A stretch of DNA of 64,000 nt from Pseudomonas sp. S31 (GTDB lineage: Bacteria; Pseudomonadota; Gammaproteobacteria; Pseudomonadales; Pseudomonadaceae), in contig NZ_JACVVE010000016.1 in the NCBI RefSeq assembly GCF_016648105.1, forward strand, positions 54,280 through 118,279, given 5' to 3'. The notes under the pieces are model-generated. The model saw only the letters and a list, made by a program, of their open reading frames with translations. It was not told the DNA's origin and searched no databases. Positions 8,421 to 19,376 of this stretch are shown piece by piece; positions within the stretch are counted from its first letter, which is position 1, and every line of letters begins with the position of its first letter. The translations under genes and the position numbers were made by a program.

Positions 8421-9521
8421 TCAGACGTTGAAGCGGAAGTGCATCACGTCGCCGTCCTTGACGATGTAGTCCTTGCCTTCCAGGCGCCACTTGCCGGCTT
8501 CCTTGGCACCGCTTTCACCCTTGAACTGGATGAAGTCGTCATAGGCCACCACTTCGGCGCGGATGAAGCCTTTTTCGAAGTCGGTGTGGATCACCCCGGC
8601 CGCCTGTGGGGCGGTGGCGCCGACGCGCACGGTCCAGGCGCGGACTTCCTGCACGCCGGCAGTGAAGTAGGTCTGCAGGTTGAGCAGCTCGTAACCGGCG
8701 CGGATCACGCGGTTCAGGCCAGGCTCTTCCAGGCCCAGGGCCTCGAGGAACATGTCCTTCTCCTCGCCATCGTCCAGCTCGGCGATTTCGGCTTCGATCT
8801 TGTTGCACACCGGCACTACCACAGCGCCTTCTTCCTCGGCGATGGCCTTGACCACGTCCAGGTGCGGGTTGTTGTCGAAGCCGTCTTCGGCGACGTTGGC
8901 GATGTACATCACCGGCTTGCTGGTCAGCAGGTGGAAGCCACGGATCAGCGCTTTCTCATCGTCTGCCATGTTCTTCATCAGGCTGCGCGCAGGCTTGCCT
9001 TCGGTGAAGTGCGGGATCAGCTTTTCCAGAATGGCCTTCTGCGCCAGGGCTTCCTTGTCACCGCCCTTGGCGTTGCGGGCAACCTTCTGCAGTTGCTTCT
9101 CGCAGCTGTCGAGGTCGGCGAAGATCAGTTCGAGGTCGATGATCTCGATGTCGCGCTTGGGGTCGACGCTGTTGGAAACGTGGATCACGTTCTCGTCTTC
9201 GAAGCAGCGCACCACGTGGGCGATGGCGTCGGTCTCGCGGATGTTGGCGAGGAACTTGTTGCCCAGGCCTTCACCTTTCGAGGCGCCGGCTACCAGGCCG
9301 GCGATGTCGACGAACTCCATGGTGGTCGGCAGGATGCGGTTGGGCTTGACGATTTCCGCCAGCGCCGCCAGGCGCGCATCGGGCATCGGCACGATGCCGC
9401 TGTTCGGCTCGATGGTGCAGAAGGGGAAGTTCTCCGCCGCGATGCCAGACTTGGTCAGGGCGTTGAACAGGGTGGACTTGCCGACGTTGGGCAGGCCGAC
9501 GATGCCGCAATTGAAACCCAT
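8421..9521 (-). CDS. ychF: Ribosome-binding ATPase YchF
   Basis: A 366-residue Obg-family P-loop protein of normal length. It carries G1 GLPNVGKST at residues 9-17, G3 DIAGL at 72-76, and the altered G4 NKIEAE that makes YchF prefer ATP to GTP. A coiled-coil insert and a C-terminal TGS domain follow. It binds ribosomes in the cytoplasm and affects translation and stress responses. The ATG at 9521 follows GAGAGGGG; the frame is open further upstream into pth, but that extension is antisense-like filler. pth lies 22 bases upstream on the same strand, a pairing conserved in many bacteria. Confidence 0.97.
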   Translation of the reverse strand: MGFNCGIVGLPNVGKSTLFNALTKSGIAAENFPFCTIEPNSGIVPMPDARLAALAEIVKPNRILPTTMEFVDIAGLVAGASKGEGLGNKFLANIRETDAIAHVVRCFEDENVIHVSNSVDPKRDIEIIDLELIFADLDSCEKQLQKVARNAKGGDKEALAQKAILEKLIPHFTEGKPARSLMKNMADDEKALIRGFHLLTSKPVMYIANVAEDGFDNNPHLDVVKAIAEEEGAVVVPVCNKIEAEIAELDDGEEKDMFLEALGLEEPGLNRVIRAGYELLNLQTYFTAGVQEVRAWTVRVGATAPQAAGVIHTDFEKGFIRAEVVAYDDFIQFKGESGAKEAGKWRLEGKDYIVKDGDVMHFRFNV

Positions 9522-9543
9522 GGGTATTCCCCTCTCTAGGAAA

Positions 9544-10128
9544 TCAGGCCTTCTGGCCGTGCAGCTCGCGCATGGCCTTGGCGAAGTCGCCGGCCAGTAC
9601 GTCGGGCAGCACGCCGAGGGCAAAATCGATGCTGGCGTCGAGCTTCTCCTGCTCGGCGCGCGGCGCGCGGCCCAGGACGAAGTTGGAGACCAGTTTGGCG
9701 TCGCCTGGGTGGCCGATGCCGAGCCGCAGGCGGTGGAAGTCGTTCTGGTTGCCGAGCTGCGCGATGATGTCGCGCAGGCCGTTGTGCCCCCCATGGCCGC
9801 CGCCGCGCTTGAGCTTGGCAACGCCCGGAGGCAGGTCGAGTTCGTCGTGCGCCACCAGGATGGCCTCAGGTTTGATCCTGAAAAAATTGGCCAATGCCGC
9901 CACGGACTGGCCGCTGCGGTTCATGTAGGTGGTGGGGATCAACAAACGAACGTCGTTGCCCTGATGGCTGAACTTAGCCGTCAGGCCAAAATACTTTTTG
10001 TCAGCGGTCAGCGAAACGCGCTGGGCGCTGGCAATGCGTTCTACGAAAAGAGCCCCTGCGTTATGCCGGGTCTGTTCGTATTCGGGGCCGGGGTTACCCA
10101 GGCCGACGATCAACTGGATGGCGGTCAC
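9544..10128 (-). CDS. pth: Peptidyl-tRNA hydrolase
   Basis: A 194-residue enzyme that frees tRNA from prematurely released peptidyl-tRNA. The family motif GLGNPGPEY begins at residue 9, with N12 and catalytic H22. The central [11 protein letters not shown] and the [11 protein letters not shown] loop are present. The start is a GTG at 10128 with GGAAG about 10 bases upstream; the frame extends 22 codons further, but those residues do not belong to the family. It lies between rplY and ychF on the minus strand and is probably cotranscribed with ychF. Confidence 0.96.
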   Translation of the reverse strand: MTAIQLIVGLGNPGPEYEQTRHNAGALFVERIASAQRVSLTADKKYFGLTAKFSHQGNDVRLLIPTTYMNRSGQSVAALANFFRIKPEAILVAHDELDLPPGVAKLKRGGGHGGHNGLRDIIAQLGNQNDFHRLRLGIGHPGDAKLVSNFVLGRAPRAEQEKLDASIDFALGVLPDVLAGDFAKAMRELHGQKA

Positions 10129-10209
10129 GTCAGGGGCTCTTCCTTGGAGTTGGTGGGTTACAGGGCGCGGGGCGCACTGTAACCCGATCAACACCGGCGC
10201 GCGAGTGGA

Positions 10210-10809
10210 TTACTCGGCAGCGCCTTCGTCAGCAGCTTCGGCGGCAACGCGCGGAGCGTGAACGTTGGCAACAGCTTTGTCATCACCGTGGGCCAGAGCG
10301 ACGAACTCTACGCCTTTCGGAGCTTTCAGGTCCGACAGGTGGATGATGGTGCCGATTTCAGCCTTGGCCAGGTCGACTTCGATGAACTCTGGCAGGTCTT
10401 TGGCTTCGCAGGAAACTTCGATCTGCGATTCAACGTGCGAGATCTCGCCGCCTTTCTTGACCGGTGCTTCTTCGTTGATGAAGTGCACTGGAACGACAGC
10501 GGTCAGCTTCTGGCCAGCAACGACGCGAACGAAGTCGGCGTGCATGATGAAGCCTTTGGCTGGGTGGCGCTGCATGGCCTTGACGATGACGTTCTGCTTG
10601 GCGCCGTCGACGTTCAGTTCGATAACGTGGCTGAAGGCAGCTTCGTTTTCGAACAGCTTGGCGATTTCCTTGGCCACGATGGTCAGGGATTGGGCTTCTT
10701 TATCGCCACCGTATACAACGGCTGGGATGTTGGCGGAGTGACGCAGGCGGCGGCTCGCACCTTTCCCCAGGTCAGTACGCGCTTGGGCGTTCAGGGTGAA
10801 ATCAGTCAT
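10210..10809 (-). CDS. rplY: 50S ribosomal protein L25, general stress (Ctc) form
   Basis: A 199-residue two-domain L25: an N-terminal 5S rRNA-binding domain (about residues 1-95) and a C-terminal beta-rich TL5/Ctc domain ending in an acidic, alanine-rich tail. The ATG at 10809 follows GGAG at 7 bases; an in-frame ATG 26 codons upstream overlaps the prs terminator and is rejected. It binds 5S rRNA in the central protuberance. It sits between prs and pth as in other pseudomonads. Confidence 0.95.
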   Translation of the reverse strand: MTDFTLNAQARTDLGKGASRRLRHSANIPAVVYGGDKEAQSLTIVAKEIAKLFENEAAFSHVIELNVDGAKQNVIVKAMQRHPAKGFIMHADFVRVVAGQKLTAVVPVHFINEEAPVKKGGEISHVESQIEVSCEAKDLPEFIEVDLAKAEIGTIIHLSDLKAPKGVEFVALAHGDDKAVANVHAPRVAAEAADEGAAE

Positions 10810-10869
10810 TTTGTTTCTCCAAAATAGCCTCCCGAAAGGCGTTTGCGACCAGCGCCAGACGGGGATGGC

Positions 10870-10905
10870 AAAAAAGCCCCGCCCCAACGGATGCTGGGGC
10901 GGGGC
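10870..10905 (-). terminator. Rho-independent terminator after prs
   Basis: On the minus strand an 11-base perfect stem GCCCCGCCCCA / TGGGGCGGGGC with an 8-base loop is followed by TTTTTT. It separates prs from rplY, so rplY probably has its own promoter or depends on read-through. Confidence 0.92.
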
Positions 10906-10929
10906 GCTTCATATCAACACGCGTTCCGC

Positions 10930-11871
10930 TTAGCGGAACATCGCGCTGATCGATTCTTCGTTGCTGATGCGGCGCACCGCTTCAGCGACAACCGGTGCGA
11001 TATCCAGCTGGCGGATACGGTCACAGGCTTGAGCAGCGGCGGACAGCGGGACGGTGTTGGTCACCACCAGCTCATCCAGTACCGACTTCTCGATGTTCTC
11101 GATCGCGCGGCCCGACAGGACAGGGTGCGTGCAGTAGGCATAGACCTTGGCAGCGCCGTGTTCTTTCAGGGCCTTGGCCGCGTGGCACAGGGTGCCGGCG
11201 GTATCGACCATGTCGTCGACCAGGATGCAGGTGCGCCCTTCGACGTCGCCGATGATGTGCATCACTTCGGAGTGATTGGCCTTCTCGCGGCGTTTGTCGA
11301 TGATACCCAGATCGACGCCCAGGGACTTGGCGACGGCACGTGCGCGCACGACACCACCGATGTCCGGGGAGACGATCATCAGGTTCTCGAAACGCTGGTC
11401 TTCGATGTCGTCGACCAGTACGGGCGAGCCGTAGATGTTGTCGACGGGAATATCGAAGAAGCCCTGGATCTGGTCAGCGTGCAGGTCGACGGTGAGTACA
11501 CGGTCGATACCGACGACAGTGAGCATGTCAGCGACGACTTTGGCGCTGATGGCTACACGTGCCGAACGCGGACGGCGGTCCTGGCGGGCGTATCCGAAGT
11601 AAGGAATCACGGCGGTGATTCGGGATGCTGAGGAGCGGCGGAAGGCGTCGGCCATCACTACCAGTTCCATCAGGTTATCGTTGGTCGGGGCGCAAGTCGG
11701 CTGAATAATGAAGACGTCTTTACCGCGGACATTTTCATTGATCTCAGTGCTGATCTCACCGTCGGAGAATTTACCGACAGAGACGTCACCGAGAGGGATA
11801 TGCAGCTGACGTACGACACGCCGAGCCAGATCGGGGTTAGCGTTCCCCGTAAAGACCATCATCTTGGACAC
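10930..11871 (-). CDS. prs: Ribose-phosphate pyrophosphokinase (PRPP synthetase)
   Basis: A 313-residue class I PRPP synthetase that makes PRPP from ribose 5-phosphate and ATP for nucleotide, histidine, tryptophan and NAD synthesis. It shows the N-terminal [16 protein letters not shown] loop, the [11 protein letters not shown] metal/ATP segment and the PRPP-binding loop [10 protein letters not shown]. The chosen start is the GTG at 11871 ([10 protein letters not shown]), giving the expected family length; two ATGs follow three codons later. The ribosome site is weak. The gene directly follows tRNA-Gln on the minus strand, and upp and hpt in this window use its product. Confidence 0.96.
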   Translation of the reverse strand: MSKMMVFTGNANPDLARRVVRQLHIPLGDVSVGKFSDGEISTEINENVRGKDVFIIQPTCAPTNDNLMELVVMADAFRRSSASRITAVIPYFGYARQDRRPRSARVAISAKVVADMLTVVGIDRVLTVDLHADQIQGFFDIPVDNIYGSPVLVDDIEDQRFENLMIVSPDIGGVVRARAVAKSLGVDLGIIDKRREKANHSEVMHIIGDVEGRTCILVDDMVDTAGTLCHAAKALKEHGAAKVYAYCTHPVLSGRAIENIEKSVLDELVVTNTVPLSAAAQACDRIRQLDIAPVVAEAVRRISNEESISAMFR

Positions 11872-11919
11872 GCGCAGTACCTGAAGGCTGAGGGTATACC
11901 TGGATGAGTATAAGGAAAA

Positions 11920-11994
11920 TGGCAGGGGCGGCTGGATTCGAACCAACGCATGGCAGGATCAAAACCTGCTGCCTTACCGCTTGGCGACGCCCCT
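11920..11994 (-). tRNA. tRNA-Gln (anticodon UUG)
   Basis: The reverse strand folds into a complete cloverleaf of 75 bases. The acceptor stem AGGGGCG pairs with CGCCCCT. The anticodon loop TTTTGAT carries TTG. The T arm has GGTTCGAATCC, and CCA is encoded. It lies between ispE and prs, the usual place in Pseudomonas. Confidence 0.97.
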
Positions 11995-12014
11995 GTATCT
12001 GTTGCTGCGAACGC

Positions 12015-12875
12015 TTATGCGCTCGACTTCTTGATCAGACTTTGCAGCTTGCGATGCAACATCGAAACATTGCTTCCTTTCGCCACAAACCCTGCTTGGG
12101 TCGCTGAAAGAAGGGCCAGAACTTTATCAGCTTCGGCTTTGCTTGGGAAGGCCCCAAACACGCAACTTCCAGTGCCGGTCAATCGAGCATTGGTGAATTT
12201 ACCCAGTGAATTCAACGCATTGCGAACTTCCGGGTAACTCTGCTCTACCACCGGTTGGCAGTCATTTCGACTGTTTCCCTCGGGAACGGGGCGCATCTTA
12301 AGGGGGAGGGAATCACGTGTCAACTGCGGATGTGAAAAAATTTCTACAGTGCTGACAGACACTTGCGGCACCAGCACGACATACCAGGGTTCCTCCGGGT
12401 CGACCGGGGTCAGTTGCTCGCCGACGCCCTGGGCGAACGCTGCATGGCCGCGCACGAACACCGGCACATCGGCACCCAGGGTCAGGCCCAGAGCGGCGAG
12501 GCGGTCTTCGTCCCAGTCGAGTTGCCAGAGGTGCGCCAGGCCGAGCAGGGTGGTGGCGGCATCCGAGCTGCCGCCGCCGATGCCGCCGCCCATGGGCAGC
12601 ACCTTGTCCAGCCAGATATCGGCGCCGAGCGGTGTTCCGGATTGTTCCTGCAGCTTGCGCGCCGCGCGCACGATCAGGTTGCTGTCGTGGGGGACGGCGT
12701 CGATTTCGGTGTGCAGGCGGATCACGCCGTCTTCGCGCAGGGCGAAGCTCAGCTGGTCAGCGTGGTCGAGGAACTGGAACACGGTTTCCAGCTCGTGGTA
12801 GCCATCGGCGCGACGACCGATGATGTGCAGCCACAGGTTGAGCTTGGCCGGGGCGGGCAGGGTCAGCGTGGGCAT
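12015..12875 (-). CDS. ispE: 4-diphosphocytidyl-2-C-methyl-D-erythritol kinase
   Basis: A 286-residue GHMP kinase that phosphorylates CDP-methylerythritol in the MEP isoprenoid pathway. The N-terminal [12 protein letters not shown] contains the catalytic-base lysine region. The ATP-binding loop [13 protein letters not shown] starts at residue 94. The C-terminal GTGSCVFG motif is present. It follows lolB by only 4 bases and the tRNA gene lies 20 bases downstream, so lolB, ispE and the tRNA may share a transcript. Confidence 0.96.
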   Translation of the reverse strand: MPTLTLPAPAKLNLWLHIIGRRADGYHELETVFQFLDHADQLSFALREDGVIRLHTEIDAVPHDSNLIVRAARKLQEQSGTPLGADIWLDKVLPMGGGIGGGSSDAATTLLGLAHLWQLDWDEDRLAALGLTLGADVPVFVRGHAAFAQGVGEQLTPVDPEEPWYVVLVPQVSVSTVEIFSHPQLTRDSLPLKMRPVPEGNSRNDCQPVVEQSYPEVRNALNSLGKFTNARLTGTGSCVFGAFPSKAEADKVLALLSATQAGFVAKGSNVSMLHRKLQSLIKKSSA

Positions 12876-12879
12876 GCGA

Positions 12880-13497
12880 TCAGTGCCCCAGCTGGCGCGG
12901 CTGCCAGTCCTTGACCACCAGGGTCACGTCGAGGTTTTCACCGTGCAGTTTCATGCGCTCGGGCAGCCAGTAGCCGTTCTGCTCGGTGTAGCTCAGGTAC
13001 TGCACCTGCCAGCCATCCTGGTCGAGGCTGGCCAGGCGGCTGTCGCCGTCCAGGGTCAGCTGGCTCTTGGTGTCTGGTGCGGGCAGGCCGCGCACCCACC
13101 ACACCAGGTGCGAGACCGGCAACTGCCAGCCCAGCTGTTCTTCGAGCAGTGCCTCGGGGCTGTCGGCTTCGAAGCGGCCCTGGTTGGCCACTTCCAGCAC
13201 CACGCCACCGGGGCGCCCGGTCAGGCGGGCGGCGCCGCGGCCCAGGGGGCCGGCCAGGCGGATGTCGTAGTAGTCCTGGCGTTGCAGCCAGAACAGCGTG
13301 CCGCTCCCGGAGTCGCGGGGCGCGCGGATACCGACCTTGCCGTTGATCTGCCAGCCGTCGAGGCTGCTCAGCTGGGTTTTATGGGCTTGCCACTGCTTGG
13401 GATCGCCGTGGCCCTGGAGGGCCTCGCGGCTACCGAAGCCGGCACAGCCGGCGAGCAGGGCAATCAGGGTGAAGGTGATGCAGTGGCGCAGGAACAT
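12880..13497 (-). CDS. lolB: Outer-membrane lipoprotein receptor LolB
   Basis: A 205-residue lipoprotein with signal peptide and lipobox LLAGC (lipidated C18). LolB accepts lipoproteins from LolA and inserts them into the outer membrane inner leaflet. The length and the W-Q-I-N-G-K-V-G-I and L-F-W-L-Q-R pattern fit the family. It is packed 3 bases after the TPR lipoprotein gene and 4 bases before ispE, so these genes form one minus-strand operon. Confidence 0.93.
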   Translation of the reverse strand: MFLRHCITFTLIALLAGCAGFGSREALQGHGDPKQWQAHKTQLSSLDGWQINGKVGIRAPRDSGSGTLFWLQRQDYYDIRLAGPLGRGAARLTGRPGGVVLEVANQGRFEADSPEALLEEQLGWQLPVSHLVWWVRGLPAPDTKSQLTLDGDSRLASLDQDGWQVQYLSYTEQNGYWLPERMKLHGENLDVTLVVKDWQPRQLGH

Positions 13498-13500
13498 GGC

Positions 13501-15222
13501 TTAAAGGGTCTCTGATCCGGTCAGGCGCAGCACGGTCTGGCGCAGCACGCTGCTGTCGGGTTGGGCTTGCAGGGCCTTGGCCCACACCTGGCGGGCTTCG
13601 CGGCGCTTGCCGTTGGCCCAGAGCACTTCGCCCAGGTGGGCAGCCACTTCATGGTCGGGGAAGCGCTCGAAGGCTTGGCGCAGGTAGCGTTCGGCCTCGT
13701 CGAGGTTGCCCATGCGGAAATTCACCCAGCCCAGGCTGTCGAGCACGGCTGGGTCGTCGGGGGTCAGCTGGTGGGCTTTCTCGATCAGCGCCTTGGCTTC
13801 GGCATAGCGCGTGGTGCGGTCGGCCAGGGTGTAGCCGAGGGCGTTGAGGGCCATGGCGTTTTCCGGCTCGCGGGCGATGATGGTGCGCAGGTCCTGTTCC
13901 ATCTGCGGCAGGTCGTTGCGCTTCTCGGCCAGCATGGCGCGGGTATAGAGCAGGTTGAGATCGTCCGGGAAGCGCTTGATGCCCTGCTGCAGCACCTGGT
14001 CGGCCTGGGCGTCCTTGTTGTTGTTGCTGTAGCTTTCCGATTCGATCAGGTACAGCTGGATGGCATAGTCCGGCTGCGCCTCGCGGGCTTCGGCGAGCAG
14101 GCGCGAGGCCTCGCTGCCGCGCCCATTGGCGATGAGGATGTCGGCCTGGCGCAATTGCGCTGGCAGGTAGTCCGGGCCCGGGCCGACCAGCGCATATTCA
14201 CGCAGGGCGCCTTCGGGGTCGCTGCGTTCTTCCTGGATACGGCCGAGGTTGAGGTGTGCGGCATCGACATTGCTGTCGCGCTCGATCAATTCGCGCAGGT
14301 AGTTCTCGGCTTCGTCCCAGTCTTTGTTCTCCAGGCATACCAGAGCCAGCGAGTAGCGCAGTTCGTCGTCCTCGGGGTACTGCTGGACCAGGCTGAGGAA
14401 TTCGCCCTTGGCATCGGCGATGCGGTCCTGTTCGACCAGGGTGCGCGCGTAGGTCAGGCGCAGGCGCTTGTCGTCGGGGTTGTCGCGGATCGCCCCGCGC
14501 AGCAGCGGCAGGGCCTCGGGGCCACGGTCGAGGGCCTGGAGCAGGCGGGCGCGAAGCAGGATCGGGGCGATTTCACCGTTCTGCGGGGGGTGTGCCTCGA
14601 GCAGGCCGAGGGCCTCCTCGGCCTTGCCGTCCTGGTTCAGCAACAGGGCCTTGCCGAACACCAGCTGGCTGTTGTCGGGGTATTTGACCAGCAGCCGCTC
14701 GAAGCTCTGCATCAGGCCGTCGCGGGTGCTCTGGTCGGTTTCGGCAGCCGACAGGGCGAGGAAGTCGAAATGGGTGTCGCCTTGGCCCTGGAGCACTTTT
14801 TCCATGTAGGCCATGGCATCGTCGTAGCGGCCGGCCCGGGCCAGCTGGATGGCGGCGGCGCGTTGGGCGTCGAGGTTCTGCGGGTCGTTGCGAGCCCAGA
14901 TCAGGGCGTTTTCCAGCGCCGGCTCATCGGCGCCGAGGTACTCGGCGATGCGATAGGCGCGTTCGGAAACGCCTGGGTCCTGGGTTTTCTGCGCCTGGTC
15001 GGTGTAGTTGGCCAGGGCGATGTCGAAGCGGTTGCGCTGGCCGGCCAGCTCCGCCACCAGCAGGCTATACAGCGTGTCCTGCTTGAACGAGCCGTACACC
15101 ACGGGCTTTTCGGCCGCGTCCTTGCCTGCCTCGGCGACGGGAGGCTCGGCCTTGTGCGGGGCCAGGCTCTGGCAGCCCTGGAGCAGGGCGAAGGCAAGCA
15201 GCAATGCGTAGGGTCTGTTCAT
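13501..15222 (-). CDS. TPR-repeat lipoprotein
   Basis: A 573-residue protein with a lipoprotein signal (LLLAFALLQGC, lipidated C17) followed by about a dozen TPR-like helical repeats. The clearest are near the C-terminus (NALGYTLADRT, DSLGWVNFRMGNLDEAERYL). It should be anchored in the envelope and serve as a protein-interaction scaffold; its partner is unknown. It always accompanies lolB-ispE in Pseudomonas as far as I recall. The bases just upstream of the ATG are pyrimidine-rich (two CCTCC blocks) and contain no Shine-Dalgarno sequence. The promoter region is shared with divergent hemA. Confidence 0.85.
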   Translation of the reverse strand: MNRPYALLLAFALLQGCQSLAPHKAEPPVAEAGKDAAEKPVVYGSFKQDTLYSLLVAELAGQRNRFDIALANYTDQAQKTQDPGVSERAYRIAEYLGADEPALENALIWARNDPQNLDAQRAAAIQLARAGRYDDAMAYMEKVLQGQGDTHFDFLALSAAETDQSTRDGLMQSFERLLVKYPDNSQLVFGKALLLNQDGKAEEALGLLEAHPPQNGEIAPILLRARLLQALDRGPEALPLLRGAIRDNPDDKRLRLTYARTLVEQDRIADAKGEFLSLVQQYPEDDELRYSLALVCLENKDWDEAENYLRELIERDSNVDAAHLNLGRIQEERSDPEGALREYALVGPGPDYLPAQLRQADILIANGRGSEASRLLAEAREAQPDYAIQLYLIESESYSNNNKDAQADQVLQQGIKRFPDDLNLLYTRAMLAEKRNDLPQMEQDLRTIIAREPENAMALNALGYTLADRTTRYAEAKALIEKAHQLTPDDPAVLDSLGWVNFRMGNLDEAERYLRQAFERFPDHEVAAHLGEVLWANGKRREARQVWAKALQAQPDSSVLRQTVLRLTGSETL

Positions 15223-15440
15223 AGAGGAGGCTTAGGAGGACTAACCGGCGGTCGGAGCATGATGACACAAGCGCGGGGGCAAACCCACCTGTGGCGTGTC
15301 TGGTTAATTGCGACCTTCGGACGGCGGCAGGGTTCCTCAAGCGTGTCCTGTCACCTATCACGTCGATAGCGAACGGTGGTTGTTCTAAAACCTGCGAAGT
15401 AGGACAATTATCGGCTTCACGTCCCAACCAGCGACCTTGC

Positions 15441-16718
15441 ATGGCCTTTCTTGCACTTGGTATCAACCATAAGACTGCCTCGGTAGACGTACGCGAGCGC
15501 GTGGCGTTTACCCCAGAGCAGCTGGTCGACGCCCTGCAGCAGTTGTGTCGGCTCACCGCCAGCCGCGAGGCGGCGATCCTGTCGACCTGCAACCGTAGCG
15601 AGCTTTATATAGAGCAGGACCACCTGGCAGCCGATGCCGTGCTGCAATGGTTGGCCGACTATCACCAGCTGAGCCTCGACGAGCTGCGCGCCAGTGCCTA
15701 CGTCCATGAGGAGCACGATGCCGTCAAGCACATGATGCGCGTCGCCTCCGGGCTCGACTCGCTGGTGCTCGGCGAGCCGCAGATTCTCGGCCAGATGAAG
15801 TCGGCCTATGCGGTGGCACGGGAGGCCGGGACCATCGGCCCGCTGCTGGGCAGGTTGTTCCAGGCCACCTTCAGCGCCGCCAAGCAGGTGCGCACCGACA
15901 CCGCCATTGGCGAGAACCCGGTGTCGGTGGCGTTCGCCGCGGTCAGCCTGGCCCGGCAGATCTTCAGCGATCTCGGCCGTAGCCAGGCACTGCTGATCGG
16001 GGCTGGCGAAACCATCACCCTGGTCGCCCGGCACTTGCACGAGCAGGGGGTGCGGCGCATCGTCGTGGCCAACCGCACTCTGGAGCGCGCCAGCATCCTC
16101 GCCGAGCAGTTCGGCGCGCATGCCGTACTGCTGGCCGACATTCCCCAGGAACTGGCCAACAGCGACATCGTCATCAGCTCCACCGCCAGTCAGTTGCCGA
16201 TCCTCGGCAAGGGCGCGGTGGAAAGTGCGCTGAAGCAGCGCCGGCACAAGCCGATCTTCATGGTCGACATTGCCGTACCGCGCGATATCGAACCTGAGGT
16301 GGGCGAGCTCGACGACGTCTACCTGTATACCGTCGACGATCTTCACGAGGTTGTCGCGGAAAACCTCAAGAGCCGCCAGGGCGCTGCCCAGGCCGCCGAG
16401 GAACTGGTCACGGTGGGCGCCGAAGACTTCATGGTGCGCCTGCGCGAACTGGCCGCGGTCGATGTGCTGCGCGCCTATCGCCAGCAGAGCGAACGCCTGC
16501 GTGACGAAGAACTGCAAAAAGCCCAGCGCCTGCTGGCCAATGGCGGCAACCCCGAAGAAGTACTGGCCCAACTGGCCCGGGGGCTCACCAACAAACTCCT
16601 GCATGCGCCCAGCGTGCAGTTGAAAAAGCTCTCGGCCGAGGGGCGCGTCGATGCGCTGGCCATGGCCCAGGAACTCTTTGCCCTCAACGAGGGCTCGACG
16701 GACAAATCCCCGCAATGA
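15441..16718 (+). CDS. hemA: Glutamyl-tRNA reductase
   Basis: A 425-residue enzyme making glutamate-1-semialdehyde from Glu-tRNA, the first step of C5 heme synthesis. The catalytic cysteine is C50 in [11 protein letters not shown]. The NADPH-binding motif LLIGAGET and a C-terminal dimerisation helix are visible. The ATG at 15441 matches the family N-terminus [13 protein letters not shown]; a frame continuing upstream to 15291 is not conserved sequence. The ribosome site is weak. The stop overlaps the prfA start by 4 bases (ATGA). Another heme gene, hemH, lies at 27-28 kb. Confidence 0.96.
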   Translation: MAFLALGINHKTASVDVRERVAFTPEQLVDALQQLCRLTASREAAILSTCNRSELYIEQDHLAADAVLQWLADYHQLSLDELRASAYVHEEHDAVKHMMRVASGLDSLVLGEPQILGQMKSAYAVAREAGTIGPLLGRLFQATFSAAKQVRTDTAIGENPVSVAFAAVSLARQIFSDLGRSQALLIGAGETITLVARHLHEQGVRRIVVANRTLERASILAEQFGAHAVLLADIPQELANSDIVISSTASQLPILGKGAVESALKQRRHKPIFMVDIAVPRDIEPEVGELDDVYLYTVDDLHEVVAENLKSRQGAAQAAEELVTVGAEDFMVRLRELAAVDVLRAYRQQSERLRDEELQKAQRLLANGGNPEEVLAQLARGLTNKLLHAPSVQLKKLSAEGRVDALAMAQELFALNEGSTDKSPQ

Positions 16719-17797
16719 AAGCGTCGCTGCTGAACAAACTGGATACGCTCCAGGACCGCTTCGAGGAACTCACCGCTCTGCTCGGTGACGCCGAAGTCAT
16801 TTCCGACCAGACCCGCTTCCGTGCCTATTCCCGCGAATATGCCGAAGTCGAGCCGGTGTTCGCTGCCTATAAAGAGTGGCGCAAGGTCCAGGACGACCTC
16901 GAGGGGGCCCAGGCCCTGCTCAAGGACGCCGACCCCGACCTGCGCGAGATGGCGGTGGAAGAAGTGCGCGAAGCCAAGGAACAGCTGGTCGGCCTGGAGT
17001 CGCAGCTGCAACGCATGCTGCTACCCAAGGACCCCAACGACGGGCGCAACGTGTTCCTGGAGATTCGTGCCGGGACCGGTGGCGACGAGGCGGCGATCTT
17101 CTCCGGCGACTTGTTTCGCATGTATTCGCGCTACGCCGAGAAGCGCGGCTGGCGCCTCGAGATCCTCTCCGAGAACGAAGGCGAGCACGGCGGCTACAAG
17201 GAAATCATTGCCCGCGTCGAGGGCGACAGCGTGTACGGCAAGCTCAAGTTCGAGTCGGGTGCGCACCGCGTGCAGCGGGTGCCGGAGACCGAGTCCCAGG
17301 GCCGCATCCACACCTCCGCGTGCACCGTGGCGGTATTGCCCGAGCCGGACGAGCAAGTGGCCATCGAGATCAACCCGGCGGATTTGCGCGTGGACACCTA
17401 CCGCGCTTCCGGCGCCGGTGGCCAGCACGTCAACAAGACCGACTCGGCGATCCGCATCACCCACCTGCCCACCGGCATCGTCGTCGAGTGCCAGGAAGAG
17501 CGTTCGCAGCACAAGAACCGCGCCCGCGCCATGTCCTGGCTGTCGGCCAAGCTCAACGACATGCAGACCAGCGCCGCGCAGAACGCCATCGCCAGCGAGC
17601 GCAAGCTGCTGGTCGGTTCCGGTGACCGCTCCGAGCGCATTCGTACCTACAACTATCCGCAGGGGCGGGTGACTGACCACCGCATCAACCTGACCCTGTA
17701 CTCCCTCGACGACATCCTTGCCGGTGGCGTCGACGCCGTGATCGAGCCGTTGCTGGCCGAATACCAGGCCGACCAATTGGCGGCCCTGGGGGAATAA
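16715..17797 (+). CDS. prfA: Peptide chain release factor 1
   Basis: A 360-residue class I release factor reading UAA and UAG. The codon-recognition P-x-T motif is P190-E-T192 within [10 protein letters not shown]. The peptidyl-hydrolysis GGQ motif is at 235-237. It overlaps hemA upstream (ATGA) and its TAA shares one base with the prmC ATG. PrmC methylates the glutamine of GGQ, so substrate and modifying enzyme are translationally linked. Confidence 0.98.
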   Translation: MKASLLNKLDTLQDRFEELTALLGDAEVISDQTRFRAYSREYAEVEPVFAAYKEWRKVQDDLEGAQALLKDADPDLREMAVEEVREAKEQLVGLESQLQRMLLPKDPNDGRNVFLEIRAGTGGDEAAIFSGDLFRMYSRYAEKRGWRLEILSENEGEHGGYKEIIARVEGDSVYGKLKFESGAHRVQRVPETESQGRIHTSACTVAVLPEPDEQVAIEINPADLRVDTYRASGAGGQHVNKTDSAIRITHLPTGIVVECQEERSQHKNRARAMSWLSAKLNDMQTSAAQNAIASERKLLVGSGDRSERIRTYNYPQGRVTDHRINLTLYSLDDILAGGVDAVIEPLLAEYQADQLAALGE

Positions 17798-18627
17798 TGA
17801 CCATCATCGCCAGCCTGCTGCGCAACGCGCAATTGCCCGATTCGCCCACCGCGCGCCTGGATGCCGAGCTGTTGCTGGCTGCGGCCATCGGCAAGTCGCG
17901 CAGCTTCCTGCACACCTGGCCCGAGCGTATCGTCAGCAGCGAGGCGGCCGAGACCTTCGCCGGCTACCTGCAGCGGCGCCGCGCCGGTGAGCCGGTGGCC
18001 TATATCCTGGGGCAACAGGGGTTCTGGAAACTCGACCTTGAGGTCGCCCCGCACACCCTGATCCCGCGCCCGGACACCGAGCTGCTGGTCGAGGCTGCGC
18101 TGGAACTGCAAGCGGGCGGCCCGGCCAAGGTGCTCGATCTGGGCACCGGTACCGGCGCCATCGCCTTGGCCCTGGCCCATGAGCGCCCGGCCTGGCAGGT
18201 GACCGCGGTGGACCGGGTCGACGAAGCCGTGGCGCTGGCCGAGCGCAATCGCCAGCGCCTGGGACTGGGCAATGTCCGGGTGCTGGCCAGCCATTGGTTC
18301 GGCGCGTTGGCCGGGCAACGCTTCGACCTGATCATCAGCAACCCGCCGTACATCGCCGCCGAAGACCCGCACCTGGTTGCCGGCGACGTGCGCTTCGAGC
18401 CCTCCAGCGCCCTGGTCGCCGGCCCCGACGGCCTGGACGACCTGCGCCTGATCGTGGCCCAGGCTCCCGAGCATCTGCTGCCCGGTGGCCGCCTGCTGCT
18501 CGAACACGGCTACGACCAGGCCGAGGCGGTGCGCCAACTGCTGAGCACACACGGTTTCGCCGAGGTCGCCAGCCGTCGCGACCTGGGTGGCCATGAGCGC
18601 ATTACCCTGGGGCGCCTGCCATGCTGA
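17797..18627 (+). CDS. prmC: Release factor glutamine methyltransferase
   Basis: A 276-residue N5-glutamine methyltransferase acting on the GGQ motif of RF1 and RF2. The SAM-binding motif is DLGTGTGAIALAL. The catalytic N-P-P-Y is at residues 182-185. A small N-terminal helical domain binds the release factor. Its start overlaps the prfA stop and its end overlaps moeB by 7 bases. Confidence 0.97.
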   Translation: MTIIASLLRNAQLPDSPTARLDAELLLAAAIGKSRSFLHTWPERIVSSEAAETFAGYLQRRRAGEPVAYILGQQGFWKLDLEVAPHTLIPRPDTELLVEAALELQAGGPAKVLDLGTGTGAIALALAHERPAWQVTAVDRVDEAVALAERNRQRLGLGNVRVLASHWFGALAGQRFDLIISNPPYIAAEDPHLVAGDVRFEPSSALVAGPDGLDDLRLIVAQAPEHLLPGGRLLLEHGYDQAEAVRQLLSTHGFAEVASRRDLGGHERITLGRLPC

Positions 18628-19376
18628 CCGACCAGGAGTTGTTGCGCTACAGCCGGCAGATCCTGCTGGCTCAGGTCGATATCGACGGCCAGCTGCGGCT
18701 CAAGCAGGGCAAGGTGCTGATCGTCGGCCTGGGCGGGCTGGGCTCGCCAGTGGCGTTGTACCTGGCCGCCGCAGGGGTCGGCGAGTTGCACCTGGCCGAC
18801 TTCGACACGGTCGACCTGACCAACCTGCAGCGCCAGGTGATCCACGACAGCGCCACGGTCGGCATGGCCAAGGTCGACTCGGCGATCCAGCGCCTGCAGG
18901 CGATCAACCCCGAGGTGAACCTGGTGCCGCATCGCCAGGCCCTGGATGAGGACACCCTGGCCGAAGCCGTGGCGGCAGTCGACCTGGTGCTCGACTGCTC
19001 CGACAACTTTGCCACGCGCGAGGCGGTCAACGCGGCGTGCGTGAAGGCCGGAAAACCTCTGGTCAGCGGCGCGGCGATCCGCCTCGAAGGGCAGCTCTCG
19101 GTGTTCGACCCACGGCGTGACAGCAGCCCCTGCTACCACTGCTTGTACGGGCACGGCAGCGAGGCCGAACTGACCTGCAGCGAAGCTGGGGTGATCGGCC
19201 CGCTGGTGGGCCTGGTCGGTAGCCTGCAGGCGCTGGAGGCCCTGAAGCTGCTGGCCGGCTTCGGCGAGCCGCTGGTTGGCAGGCTGTTGCTGATCGACGC
19301 CCTCACCACCCGCATGCGCGAGCTGCGGGTCAAGCGCGACCCGGGTTGCGCGGTCTGCGGCAGCCAGCATGGCTGA
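18621..19376 (+). CDS. moeB: MoeB/ThiF-type sulfur-carrier adenylyltransferase
   Basis: A 251-residue E1-like enzyme that adenylates the C-terminal glycine of a sulfur carrier such as MoaD. The nucleotide loop GLGGLGSP is near residues 37-44. Two zinc-binding C-x-x-C pairs (CYHC and CAVC) and the L-Q-R-Q motif are present. ThiF and MoeB are hard to separate by sequence; MoeB is preferred because of the hemA-prfA-prmC setting. It overlaps prmC by 7 bases and murI by 8. Confidence 0.9.
   Translation: MLTDQELLRYSRQILLAQVDIDGQLRLKQGKVLIVGLGGLGSPVALYLAAAGVGELHLADFDTVDLTNLQRQVIHDSATVGMAKVDSAIQRLQAINPEVNLVPHRQALDEDTLAEAVAAVDLVLDCSDNFATREAVNAACVKAGKPLVSGAAIRLEGQLSVFDPRRDSSPCYHCLYGHGSEAELTCSEAGVIGPLVGLVGSLQALEALKLLAGFGEPLVGRLLLIDALTTRMRELRVKRDPGCAVCGSQHG

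Noticed and set aside
8421..9821. A longer YchF reading frame starting inside pth
   Set aside because: YchF sequence begins at the ATG at 9521, which has a strong ribosome site; the extra 100 codons overlap pth in another frame.
13561..15369. A 602-codon plus-strand open frame
   Set aside because: It is antisense to the TPR lipoprotein gene and arises from GC-rich codon bias; its composition is not protein-like.
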